This document shows, piece after piece, positions 42,621 to 53,020 of a stretch of 64,000 nucleotides of DNA (position 1 is its first letter; the number at the start of each line of letters is the position of its first letter). This stretch comes from Desmodus rotundus (lineage: Eukaryota; Chordata; Mammalia; Chiroptera; Phyllostomidae). The notes beneath the pieces are model-generated. The model was given only the letters and a program-made list of their open reading frames with translations. It was not told the origin of the DNA and did no database searches. Both the position numbers and the translations under genes were made by a program. Where the stretch lies: positions 153,302,583 through 153,366,582 of the forward strand of contig NC_071390.1 of the NCBI RefSeq assembly GCF_022682495.2. Direction: 5' to 3'.

Positions 42621-45499
42621 TTTTTCTTTTTTTTTTGTTATTGTTATTCTGTTACAGTTCTCCCAATTTTCCCTCCTTTGCCCACCTCTGTCTAGCTCAA
42701 CCCACGCTTCCACAGTCAATCCCCACACTATTGTCCATGTCCATGGGTCATTCATACATGTTTTTTGACTAGTCCACTCCCCTTCTCTCTACCATTATCT
42801 CCCTCCCCTCCCCTCTGGCCACTGTCAGTGTGTTCCATGTTTCCATGTCTCTGGTTTTATTTTGCATGTTAGTTTATTTTGTTCATAGGTTCCTCTGATA
42901 AGTGAGATCATATGGTATTTGTCTGTCATCAACTGGCTTGTTTCACTTAGCATAATAGTCTCCAGTTCCATCCATGCTGTCACAAAAAGTAGGAGTTCTT
43001 TCTTTCAGCTGCATAGTATTCCATTGTGTAAATGTACCACAGTTTTTTTACACACTCATCTATAGGTTGGTACTTAGGTTGTTTCCAGTACTTGGCTATT
43101 GTAAATAGCACTGCTATGAACATAGGGGTGCATAAGTTCTTCCCAGCAGTTGAATCCCTGGGTGAAAAAGACAGTTCCACTTTTGATTTTTTGAGGAAAT
43201 TCCACACTGTTTTCCACAGTAGTTGCACCAGTGTGCATTCCCACCAACAGTGCACAAAGGTTCCCTTTTCTCCACATCCTTGTCAGCACTTTTTGTTTGC
43301 TGTTTTATTAATGATCACCATTCTGACAGGTGTGAGGTGACATCTCATTGTGGTTTTAATTTGCGTCTTTCTGATGGCTAGTGATGTTGAGCATCTTTCC
43401 ATATGTCTATGGGCCACCTGTATGTCTTCCTTGGAGAAATGTATATTCATGTCCTTTGTCCACTTTTTAATTGGATTGTTTGTCTTCCTGGTGTTGAATC
43501 AATGAGTTCTTTACATATTTTGGAAATTAAACCCTTGTCCAATGTACCATTGACAAATATGTTGGTCTATATGGTCAGTTCCTTTTTAATTTTGATGATG
43601 GTTTCTTTACCTGTGAAGAAGCTTTTTAATTTGATGTAGTTCCACTTGTTTATTTTTCCATTATTTCCCTTGCCTTTGGAGCTATATTGACAAAGATAAT
43701 GCTATGGGGGATATCTGAAATTTTACCGCCTATGTTTTCTGATAGGATTTTATGGTATCATGACTTACATTTAAGTCTTTTATCCATTCTGGTGTGTGGT
43801 GTAAGTTGGTGGTCTAGCATCTTTTATTTTTTATTTTTTTGCACATACCAGTCTAGTTCTCCCAACACCATTTATACCATTTATTGAAGAGGGTATTTTT
43901 ACTCCATTGTATGCTTGTGTTCCCTCTGTCAATATTAATTGGCCATAGAGATGAGGGTTTATTTCTGGGCTTTCTATTCTGTTCCATTGATTTATGTGTC
44001 TCTTCTTATGCTAGTACCAGGTTGTTTTGATTACAGTTGCTTTGCATTATGATTTTATGTTAGGTATTGTGATCCTTCTACTTCATTCTTCTTTCTCAAG
44101 ATTGCTGAGGCTAACTGGGGTCTTTTAAGTCCCATATACATTTTTGGGGGTATTTGTTCTAGATCAGTGAAATATACCATTGGTACTTTAATCAGAATTG
44201 CATTGAATATATAGATTGCTTTGGGTAGTATGCACATTTTAATGATATTAATGCTTCCAATCCATGAACACGGTCTATGCTTCCATTTATTTGTATCTTC
44301 CTCAATTTCTTCAATGTGCTAAAGATTTCTGAGTACAGGTCTTTTACTTTCTTGGTTAAATTTGTTCCTAGTACTTTATTTTTCTAGTTACTATAGTGAA
44401 TGGGATTTTTTTTTCTATTTTCTCTTTCTGATAGTTCATTGTTGTGTTCAAAAATGACATTGATTTCTGAATATTGACTTTGTATACTGCTACTTTGCCA
44501 CATTCACTTATTAAGTTGAATAGATTTTTAGTGTAGACTATAGGGGGTTTTCTATGTACATTGTTATGCCATCTGCAAATAATGACAGTTTTACTTCTTC
44601 CTTTCCAATTGGAATGCTTTGTTTCTTTTTCTTGTTTAATTGTCATGGCTAGAACTTCGAGTAATATGTTGAATAAGAGTGGCGAAAGCAGACACCCTTG
44701 TCTTGTTCCTGATCTTAAGGAAAGCACTTTTAGTTTTTACCCATTGAGTATGATGTTGGAAGTAGTTTTCTCGTATATAGACTTTATCATGTTGAGGTAC
44801 GCTCCCTCTATTACCACTTTGCTGAATATTTTTATCATAAAGTGTGCTGGATTTTATCAACTGCTTTATAAGCATCTATTGATATGATCATGTGGTGTTG
44901 CTCTTCATTTTGTTTATGCGGTGTATTACATTTATTGATTTGCACATATTGTAGCATATTCCATCCCTGGGATAAATCCCACCTGATCATGATGTATAAT
45001 CTTTTTAATGTATTGCTGGATTGGGATTGCCAATATTTTGTTGATGATTTTAGCATTTATGTTCATCGGGGGCATTGGCCTGTAATTTTCTTTCTTTGTT
45101 GTATCTTTACTTGGTTTTGGAATTAGGATAATAATGGCCTGGTAAAAGAGTTAGGGAATTTTCCCTCTCCTTGAATTTTTTAGAATAGGAGTTAGTTCTT
45201 CTTTGAATGTTTGGTAGAATTTACCTGTGAAGCCATCTGGTCCAGGACTTTTGTGGACTGGGAGTTTTTTGATTACTACCTCAATTTCGCTAGTTGTTAT
45301 AGGATTATACAGGATTTCTGCTTCTTCTTGATTTAGTTTTGGAAGAGTGTAAATTTCTAGAAATTTATCCATTTTTCCCAGGTTGTCCAATTTCTTGGCA
45401 TATAGTTGTTCATAGTGATTTCATACAATCCTTTGTATTTCTGTATCAGTTGTTACTTCTTCTCTTTTCTGATTTTATTTATTTGGGTCCTCTCTCTTT
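42621..45499 (-). mobile_element. L1, 3' part: 3' UTR and ORF2 C-terminal two-thirds (interrupted by HAL1 copy B)
   Basis: Read on the minus strand, an A-rich tail (T run at 42621-42637) is preceded by a G-rich 3' UTR (about 42640-42960) and ORF2 coding sequence in broken frames. The C-terminus includes WWECTLVQLLWKTVWNFLK and MEYYAAERKNS (42980-43255). Reverse transcriptase pieces include SLRSGTRQGCLLSPLLFN (44660-44725) and [14 protein letters not shown] (45220-45265). The metal-binding FADD motif reads F-A-D-G at 44568-44579, so the enzyme would be inactive even without the frameshifts. It joins the piece at 47489-48190 across the inserted HAL1 copy B. Confidence 0.85.
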
Positions 45500-45906
45500 T
45501 TTCTTTTTTTAAAAATATATTTATTGATTATGCTATTACAGTTGTCCCATTCCCCCCCCCCCACTCCACTCCATCCTTCCCACCCCCTCCCTTCCACATT
45601 TCCCCCACTATAGTTCATGTCCATGGGTCATATCTATAAGTTCTTTGGCTTCTACATTTCCTACACTAGACTTACCCTCCCCCTGTCTATTTTCTACCTA
45701 CCATTTATGCTACTTATTCTCTGTACCTTTCCCCCTTCTCTCCCCCTCCCACTCCCCTATCGATAACACTCCATGTGATCTCCATTTCTGTGGTTCTGTT
45801 CCTGTTCTAGTTGTTTGCTTAGTTTGCTTTTGTTTTGTTTTAGGTATGGTTTGTTAAGAACTGTGAGTTTGCTGTCATTTTACTGTTCATATTTTTTATC
45901 TTTGTC

Positions 45907-46737
45907 TTAGATAAGTCCCTCTAACATTTCATATAATAAGGGCTTGGTGATGGTGAACTCCTTTAACTTGACCTTATCTGAGAAGCACTTTATTTTCCCT
46001 TCCATTCTAAATGTTAGCTTTGCTGGATACAGTAATCTTGGATGTAGGCCCTTGCCTTTCATGACTTGGAATACTTCTTTCCAGCCCCTTCTTGCCTGTA
46101 AGGTCTCTTTGGAGAAATCAGCTGACAGTCTTATGGGAACTCCTTTGTAGGTAACTGTGTCCTTTTCTCTTGATGCTTCTAAGATTCTCTCCTTGTGTTT
46201 AATCTTGGCTAATGTAATTATGATGTGCCTTGGTGTGTTCCTCCTTGGGTCCGGCTTCTTTGGGACTCTCTGAGCTTCCTGGACTTCCTGGAAGTCTATT
46301 TCCTTTGCCAGACTGGGGAAGTTCTCCTTCATTATTTGTTCAAATAAGTTTTCAATTTTTTGTTCTTCCTCTTCTCCTTCTGGCACCCCTATAATTTGGA
46401 TGTTGGAACGTTTCAAGGTGTCCTGGAGGTTCCTAAGCCTCTCCTCATTTTTCCAAGTTCTTGTTTCTTCATTCTTTTCTGGTTGGATGTTTGTTTCTTT
46501 CTTCTGGTCCACACCATTGATTTGAGTCCCAGTTTCCTTCATCTCACTATTGGTTCTCTGTACATGTTCCTTTGTCTCTCTTAGCATAGCCTTCATTTTT
46601 TCATCTAGTTTTCCACCAAATTCAACCAATTCTGTGAGCATCCTAATTACCAGTGTTTTGAACTGTGCATCTGATAGGTTGGCTATCTGTTGGCTGCTTA
46701 GTTGAATTATTTCTGGAGCTTTGAAGTGTCCTGTCAT
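45907..46737 (-). CDS. HAL1 ORF1 protein, L1 ORF1p-like, intact (276 aa)
   Basis: This is the only intact transposon gene in the window and the longest open frame. The protein starts MTGHFKAPEIIQLSSQQIAN. An N-terminal helical, highly charged part (about 20-108, many E/K/Q) probably forms a coiled coil for trimers. An RRM-like part follows (about 110-190, with SNIQIIGVPEGEEEEQKIEN and TPRHIIITLAK). The C-terminal domain (about 191-276) carries REKDTVTYKG, ETLQARRGWK and LLYPAKLTFRMEGK. These are the L1 ORF1p landmarks in order. It is shorter than human L1 ORF1p (338 aa), mainly in the N-terminal part. The start is chosen because GCCCAA-ATG is shared by copies A, B and D. It would bind its own RNA and need L1 ORF2p in trans. 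Confidence 0.85.
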   Translation of the reverse strand: MTGHFKAPEIIQLSSQQIANLSDAQFKTLVIRMLTELVEFGGKLDEKMKAMLRETKEHVQRTNSEMKETGTQINGVDQKKETNIQPEKNEETRTWKNEERLRNLQDTLKRSNIQIIGVPEGEEEEQKIENLFEQIMKENFPSLAKEIDFQEVQEAQRVPKKPDPRRNTPRHIIITLAKIKHKERILEASREKDTVTYKGVPIRLSADFSKETLQARRGWKEVFQVMKGKGLHPRLLYPAKLTFRMEGKIKCFSDKVKLKEFTITKPLLYEMLEGLI

Positions 46738-46761
46738 TTGGGCCTTTTTTTTTTTTTTTTG

Positions 46762-47488
46762 TCTTGGCGTGTCTGTTACTTAAAGGGGCGGAGCCTTAGG
46801 TGTTGCCTGGGGTGGGGTGACGCTGGTCGCTGCACGTTGGGGATGGGCCGAGAGGGAGCAATGGCGCCGGCTCCACTCTCCACCGGATTTCATTCTCTCC
46901 CTCTGTTACCCACAATCAAATTGGGCCCCTCTGGTGCTGGTTCCCGAGTGGGTGGGCTTGTGCACACTCTAGGCCCCTGTGGGTCTCTCCAACGACCTCC
47001 TCTGTGAGGCTGGGAGTTTCTCCAGCTGCCACCCCAACCCCCACGGGTGTTTTCAATCAGAGGTTTGAGGCTTTATTTCCCTGTGCTGGAGCTCTGGGTT
47101 GCGCGGTCTGCTTCGCTCCCTGCCATTCATCCTGGTTTATCAATGCGCGAATGTGGGGCTGCGGGGTGCTACACGCTGCTCTGCCTGCCCTCTTCTCTGC
47201 CACTCTGAGTCCGGCCCTCTGGGTTTATCTGTGTGCGAATGTGGGGCCGTGGGGTCTGCTAGTTATCGGACTGCCTGCCCCGTTCGTCCCACATTCTGCC
47301 AGTCTCGGTCCCGCCATGACAACGTGAGTCCTCTCCTCCCTGGCTGCCTGTCTCCGCCCCTCCTACTGGTCTGGATGTATGTTTCTTTTTTATCTACTTG
47401 GTGTTGGACTCCCTTGCTGTTCGATTTTCTGTCAGTTCTGGTTGTGCAAGGAGGCAGTGTGTCTACCTACGCCTCTATCTTGCTTCTC
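46762..47488 (-). promoter_or_regulatory. HAL1 copy B 5' UTR, CpG-rich
   Basis: The region is GC-rich with many CpG sites still present, which is unusual for a methylated, aged transposon and suggests youth. The GC box GGGGCGGAG lies at 46785-46793. Near the 5' end the YY1-type core reads CAAGATAG instead of CAAGATGG (complement of CTATCTTG, 47475-47482), one base off copy A. The motif GTGCGAATGTGGGGC occurs twice in related form (near 47146-47160 and 47232-47247), hinting at a small internal duplication in the 5' UTR. Confidence 0.5.
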
Positions 47489-48190
47489 TCTTTGTTTTCT
47501 TGATGAGTCTGGTCAAAGGTTTGTTAGTTTTGTTTACCTTTTCAAAGAAACAAATCCTGGATTCACTGATCTTTTGAATATTTGTTTAGTCTATATGTCA
47601 TTTAATTCTGCTCTGATCTTGATTTTTTCCTTCCTTCTACTCACTCTGGGCGTTGTTGTTGTTCCTTCAGTTCTTTTAGATGTAAGATTAGGTTATTTAT
47701 TTGAAATTTTTCTATCTTCTTTAGGTAGGCCTGTATTGCTATGAACTTCCCTCTCAGGACTGCCTTCACTGTGTCCTGTAGGTTTTGAGTTGTTGTGTGT
47801 TCATTTTCATTTGTTTCCAGATACTTTTTGATTTCTCCCTTGATCTCATTGTTAACCCATTCATTATTTAATAACATATTATTCAGTCTCCATGCATTTG
47901 AATGTTTTTGTGTCTTTTCCTTGTGGTTGGTTTCTAGTTTCAAGCCATTGTGATCTGAGAAGATGTTAGATATGATTTCAATTTTCTTGAGTTTCTTTTG
48001 AGTTTTGTGTCTTACCTTGTGGTCTTTCTTTGAAAATGATCCATGTGCATTTGAAAAGAATGTGTGTTTTGCTTCTTTGGGGTGAAATGCTCAGTAAATA
48101 TCAATGAGGTCCATTTGATCTAGGGGGTCATTCAATGCCACAGTATCCTTGTTGATTTTTTGTTCAGACGATCTATCAGTTGTTGACAGT
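47489..48190 (-). mobile_element. L1, 5' part: ORF2 endonuclease end and linker
   Basis: On the minus strand this carries the end of the endonuclease domain ([22 protein letters not shown] and SDHNGLKLE around 47935-48090, with the SDH catalytic-type motif) and the following linker with [20 protein letters not shown] (47830-47895). It runs in the same direction as 42621-45499 and is separated from it by HAL1 copy B. The L1 is 5'-truncated inside the endonuclease near 48190; no ORF1 or 5' UTR is present. Confidence 0.8.
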
Positions 48191-49479
48191 GGGGTGTTAC
48201 ATACATAATTCATATAAAGTTTTTTACTGAGACCCCTTTTGATGAATCAATTATACTTATGAATCATTGGCTTAAATCATATAGTCCTCTCTTTTTGCTG
48301 TATGTTTGATAATTTGTCCTAAACATATATAATAATCAATTGAAAACACTGATAAGATCCTTCAAATTAAGGAACTTAAAAGTTGTTTGGAGAGATGATA
48401 TTAACATACATGAAATAACATCAGGATGTCTAAACTAAATGTATAAAATGTGGTAACAAATATTAGCACTCCATGAATTTATGAAAGAGGAAATCCATAT
48501 GTGGTGAAGACGGGGGGACAGGGACTGTGGAGCACCTTGAAAGAGTGGACCAGGGTCTCGTTAAGAACACAGGGGATCCTCTCCTGAGTAGCATGCCTCA
48601 TAACTTCCCTCTAGCAACTTTTGAGCTTTGTAGTGAGCCCCTCACTGACATAGGCTGCCTATGCTTATACTTTCTGAATGTGAATACTTACTAGTATTAT
48701 GTCCCTGTAATATCAGTGGCTGTTGTATATGAGGTGGCATAGAATTTGTCTGTTTAGTTCATAAATATATAAATCAAGGGGAGTCATATCCTGGTATTAT
48801 GTAGATATAGAATATCATAAGAGCAGAGTGTTCGATCTTGCATGTTGTGGGTTGAGCTGTGTCCTTGGAGAGGGAGTGAGTGTATTTTGAAGGCAGAAGG
48901 GAGAAAAGTATTTGTGACAAAGAAAGTAGACAATGTTAAACTTCATGAATTTTCAAAATATTAGCTGTTCCTCTTTAAGAAAATCCTATGTACCCCAGTT
49001 CTTTTGACATCAGGCTCAGCCTGATGGGATTTTCTGTGCCTTTCTACGTGAAGAAAAGATACATACCGTCTTATTGATATCAAGCTTCACTAAGTGACTT
49101 TCATTGTCTAGTGGAATGTGAACAGATGTGAAATGCCATGATTCTGAGCAAAAGTTTCACTAGCCCCTAATATGTTCTTGTTTTGCCATCTAGAGAAAGA
49201 ATGTCAGTCTCCCAGGAGAGAGTAATCTGTTAGCTTGAATACTAGAGTGGAGGTTCTGTAGAAAAAAATCACAAAGTGAGATTAATACAATATGAGTGAA
49301 AAGGAAACTTTTTTCTTGTTGTTGTTGTAAACCACTAAGAACCAGGGGTCATTTAACACTACAGCATCGCTTGGATAAGCTGACTGATACAGAGTGGTAA
49401 GATTTGTGCTGGTGGGAGGAAAGACACAGTGTCATATAACAGTAGCAGACACGAGTAAAGGATAGACGCAGGTGTATGA
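48191..49479. other. Unassigned sequence
   Basis: No gene or clear repeat is seen. AT-rich. Confidence 0.4.
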
Positions 49480-50470
49480 GAGGAGCAGTGAAAAGGCAGG
49501 CCTACACAGAAAGGAAGTGTTACAAAGTAGGGAGCTATGAACATTTGTATGTAGATTATTTTTAGACCTTGGGAAATCTAAAGACTAAGCATGAGAGTTT
49601 AGACTTCCTGTAATACCATCAAACAACATATAGGCTTTAGGCAGCAGTCACATGATGAAAATCCATGTAATTACAGCTAGTTTGGCTATTATAAGCCAGA
49701 AAAATTGATTGAGTGAGGAAGCAACAAAATTTCTGGAAGAACAAAAAGAAAGGATTGTAATAGTCATTTGATTGTGGGTGAAACGTGGCCTCTAACAGTG
49801 GTAAAAGAAACAAAGGGAAGAATAAAATCATTTTTTAAGTAAAAATGTGGAGTTCTCTGTCACTTACAGAATAAATATAGAGAATAAAGGAAAGGAATGA
49901 GTTAAAGATAACCTTATAGTTTAAAATCTAAGGAGCTGGGAAAATGGAAACACTTTGGACAGAGATAGGTAAATTAGAAAGTAAGGCTAACTTTGAGTGA
50001 AATTTTGTGTGTGGAGTAGATATGTTACTTTTTTATATTTGAAATGAACCATTGAGTGGAAGGTTGGAGAGCTCTGCTGCCTGAGTCAGAGATCAGGCCC
50101 CGTGATAGAAATTTGTGTCATCTACACAGGGGCTATTACTAAAGCCAAGAAAATGAAGGAGTCTTCTGACATAAAATGAGAAGTAAAAATGAACATTAAG
50201 AGAGAAGCCATGGTTATGGGACGAGATGGGGGGAGAGAAGTTTTAGAATTAAGAAGTCAGAAGTGTATATATACTAGATTTATGTATTATCACAGAATTG
50301 ATTTTCTTTCTAAATACAATTTCTTTAGGATTATTTGAGGCATGAGAGAAAGCAAGAATAGAGAGGATAAAAAATTCATTGGCTATATCAATTCTTAGGG
50401 TTTGGCTAAAAAGAGTCATTTCCTGTTCAATAGAATTGAGAAGACTCATGAAGTTTAAGGCTGGTGTGCC
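49480..50470 (+). repeat. Unnamed ancient mammalian repeat, long copy
   Basis: Ordered matches to the same old family as 9690-10270 but further downstream: AGGATTGTAATAGTCATTTGATTG, GTGGAGTTCTCTGTCACTTACAG, AAAGATAACCTTATAGTTTAAAATC, TGAGTGGAAGGTTGGAGAGC and TTTGTGTCATCTACACAGGGGC, where the family pattern has gtagtccaggcgagag..., gactccaaggtttttggc..., ggagtcatcagcatatag. Strongly diverged; name uncertain. Confidence 0.4.
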
Positions 50471-50629
50471 ATAGCATTAGAAATCAGATTCTCAAGGGAA
50501 AAAGGAAAATGGGTTAAATGTAGATAAACCAATTTTTTTTTTTATAAACTGCAAATGGATGAAATGAGGGACGCATGTAGAAAGATTAACTTTAGGTGAG
50601 ATAAGTGTTTTCACTTTATTTGACTCTGT

Positions 50630-50930
50630 GGGCTGGTATGAAAATAATAAACATACACAAAATATATTGAGTCCTTATTATGTGTAAAATATTGTAGTGA
50701 GCACTTGACATATATTATGTCATACCATCTTCCCTATAACCTTATTGGTTAAGTTGTGTTATTATTATCCCCATTTATAGGGGAAAAACCATATAGACAG
50801 TGAAAGTGATATGAATTAACATAGGTCACTAAACCTGTTTGGTTTAAACCTAAGTGGTGGAATTGGGAATCAAACTCATGTGTTTGGACTCAGAACCAGT
50901 TCTCTAAACTGCTACTTTCAGGATGCAAAT
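50630..50930 (-). repeat. MIR SINE
   Basis: TATTGAGTCCTTATTATGTG, GTAGTGAGCACTTGACATATATTATGTCATACC, TTATTATCCCCATTTATAGGGG, GGGAATCAAACTCATGTGTTTGGACTC and TTCTCTAAACTGCTAC follow the full reverse complement of MIR in order. Confidence 0.8.
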
Positions 50931-51209
50931 GATTTGACCATTGTTACAAGCAACTTGAGGGGATTAGCATCATTTTAAACAAAATATCACTAAATACATA
51001 TATCTGTTCTAGGACTAACCATTTCAAGTACTGGGACATTTAATAAAAGAAATATTTTTTAAAATCCTTAAGTGATTTAGGATAACTCTTCATAATTTAT
51101 GATTTACCTATATTATTTCACTTGATTTTTATGGCATACTATATAAAATATAAAAAGTAATGTTGGCTTATTCTCTTTTTTTCTTTTCTATCTATTTTTT
51201 TAACATATG

Positions 51210-51345
51210 AGAAAAACTAAGGAGGATGGGGAAGAAGTTAACTTTGTCAAAGATGCCCTTTCAGAACGTGACGGAGACGGAACTCCAAGCTAGGTCTATC
51301 CTTCTATTCTGAATTCAGTGTTCTTTCCACTTTTCTGGCTGGTCT
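51210..51345 (-). repeat. MIR-like SINE fragment
   Basis: GAGAAAAACTAAGGAGGATGGGGAAGAAGTTAACTTTGTCAAAG...GGAACTCCAAGCTAGGTCTA...TTCAGTGTTCTTTCCAC resembles the reverse strand of MIR/L2-type repeats. Confidence 0.4.
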
Positions 51346-51605
51346 TCTACCTAGCACCCCATTATTTTTAAAATAACACACACACATACATAGGGGTCTG
51401 GCACACATAACACCCCCTCTTTATGAGCTGGTAATCTATACCAAATCTTTTATTACAAAATTATAAGCATGCAATTCTGTAACATAACAATGTCACATTA
51501 AAGTACACCATATGACATTTTAGGTGAAATGTTCAAATTGCTGTCCATTTCATGTGAGACATTCATGTACCCTACCAACCACTCAGGCAGGCCTTACTTC
51601 TGCTG

Positions 51606-51632
51606 GAATGTGTGTGTGTGTGTGTGTATGTA
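51606..51632. repeat. (TG)n microsatellite
   Basis: TGTGTGTGTGTGTGTGTATG run, followed by TATACACACACTG. Confidence 0.85.
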
Positions 51633-51659
51633 AACTGTATACACACACTGTATAAACTA

Positions 51660-51771
51660 TATACATTGTTTAAACGTGTGCATTAAGTTTTTAATTGAAA
51701 AGGAATTGACAAATAACATTATTTCATTTCAGATGTACATGATTTAACATGTCTATATTGCAAAATGATCA
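51660..51771 (-). mobile_element. L1 3' end fragment (interrupted by mariner insertions)
   Basis: TTTTTAATTGAAAAGGAATTGACAAATAACATT...TTTCAGATGTACATGATTTAACATG and TATATTGCAAAATGATCA match 54708-54810 nearly base for base, and both match the reverse strand of an old L1 3' end. The L1 sequence stops where the mariner begins. Confidence 0.6.
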
Positions 51772-52342
51772 TATATAATCTCCAAAAACCCACAGAATTA
51801 ATTTATAAAAAATTGTGTACTTATTCTTACATATGTAAACTTCAATCACCTTCAAAGCACTCTCCATTTGATGAAATACACCTATCGAGACTTTTTTTCC
51901 ACTGCTCAAAACAGTTTTTGAACTCGTCTATTTTGATGGATTTTAGTGCTTCTGCTATTTATTTTTTCACCTCTTTCACATAAACTGTTTCCCTTTGAGG
52001 ACTTTTTTCATCTGGGGAAACAAAAATAAGTCTCTGGGGCAAGATCAGGTGAATAGGAAGGGTTGGGGATGGAGTCATGCAGTTTTTGGTCAAAAACTGT
52101 TCAACACTCACCGTGGTGTGGGCAGGTACACTCATAAATCACCCATCATCAAATGGGCAAATGCATTGAAAGAATCTTAAAAAAATTCACTGAAGATGGA
52201 TGCAGCCTCTCACAACAATGCCAGCTGATACACTGATACAGATGAGTTCCTAGAACGCTGATACAGATGGGGGAATCCTATACTATAAGGAGCCCATACT
52301 CCAGAAGATAATTCTGGTTTTGGGGGGCATTCCCCCTTATAA
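51772..52342 (-). mobile_element. Mariner-like transposon, family 3 (C-terminal transposase remnant)
   Basis: On the minus strand the frame ending at 51842-51844 reads EALKSIKIDEFKNCFEQWKK followed by SLDRCISSNGECFEGD and a stop. Upstream, in a shifted frame, are PQMKKVLKGKQF and a decayed YSPDLAP-type motif. These are classic C-terminal mariner transposase landmarks. The outer ends (GATAATTCTGGTTTTGGGGG on the right; complement of CCAAAAACCCACAGAATT on the left) form imperfect inverted repeats. The N-terminal half is missing. It abuts the family 2 mariner at 52348. Confidence 0.7.
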
Positions 52343-52347
52343 ACACC

Positions 52348-53020
52348 AGATCTGTACAGAAGGCATTCAGCCATGTAATATGAAAATAGAGACACTTATT
52401 GAAAAAGATGCAAGACAAGAAACATTGCACATAAGACAATGATGTCTCAGTCCCCTTCAAAGAAAGCACTTTGGGACTTCATACAGTTCTCCCAATTGCC
52501 ATTAGCTACCCTGTCATATTTTCCTGAATCTCATTGATGGTCTGAAATTGCTTCCCTTTCAAAGGTGATTTTTCTTTTGGGAAAAGCCACAAGTCACAAG
52601 GCACCAAATCTAGGCTGTAAGGGGGATGAGTCACCTTGGTGACTTGATGTTTTGCAAAAAAAAAAAGACATGATGCATGAGACATGATGCATGAGTGGGC
52701 GTGTTGTCATGATGAAGCTCCAATCACCGGTTGTCCACAGCTGTGGCCTTGTGAATCATCCAAATAGTTTCCATGGAGGAATGTTTAAGCTTAACACAAA
52801 TTAGGATGCAGATTTTTTGCTCAGTCATTTTGAATGTGACGGCCACACAGTACACATGCTCACTCAATGGCGTCTGCCACCCCACTGACTAGTACAGTGA
52901 AGTCGCCATTGTTCACTTATGCACATTCCAGTCCACTCTCCTTGGCTGCTAGGTTACATTGATGCTACACAAACCATTCCCATTATATTAACAATGCCTA
53001 GATTTTTTCCAGACAGACTG
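52348..53020 (-). mobile_element. Mariner-like transposon, family 2, copy 3
   Basis: The copy aligns with 7817-8478 in the same orientation: CATTCAGCCATGTAATATGAAAATAGAGACACTTATTG, CTCCCAATTGCCATTAGCTACCC, CTTTCAAAGGTGATTTTTCTTTTGGGAAAAG, ATCATCCAAATAGTTTCCATGGAGGAATGTT and the end GATTTTTTCCAGACAGAC. It is non-autonomous and decayed, with a short ATGATGCATGAG duplication near 52670-52695. A (GATA)n run follows at 53043-53058. Confidence 0.75.

Larger units (their letters stand above)
45491..47493 (-). mobile_element. HAL1 copy B: complete, intact ORF1, nested in L1 ORF2
   Basis: Read on the minus strand from about 47490, the element has a GC- and CpG-rich 5' UTR (about 745 bp), an A16 tract (T run 46745-46760), an intact 276-codon ORF1, a 3' UTR and an A-rich tail (45500-45512). 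TCTCTCTTT flanks it on both sides (45491-45499 and 47485-47493). Removing the insert rejoins the surrounding L1 ORF2 sequence (ATTTGGGTCC then TTGATGAGTCTGG), which shows the insertion came after the L1. No ORF2 is present. It is a sister of copy A, and the body is similar throughout. Confidence 0.85.

Noticed and set aside
43032..43340. Plus-strand 102-codon frame, and others up to 45639
   Set aside because: They are antisense shadows of L1 ORF2 on the minus strand.
46702..47744. Plus-strand open frames up to 134 codons
   Set aside because: They are antisense to the HAL1 5' UTR and L1 ORF2.
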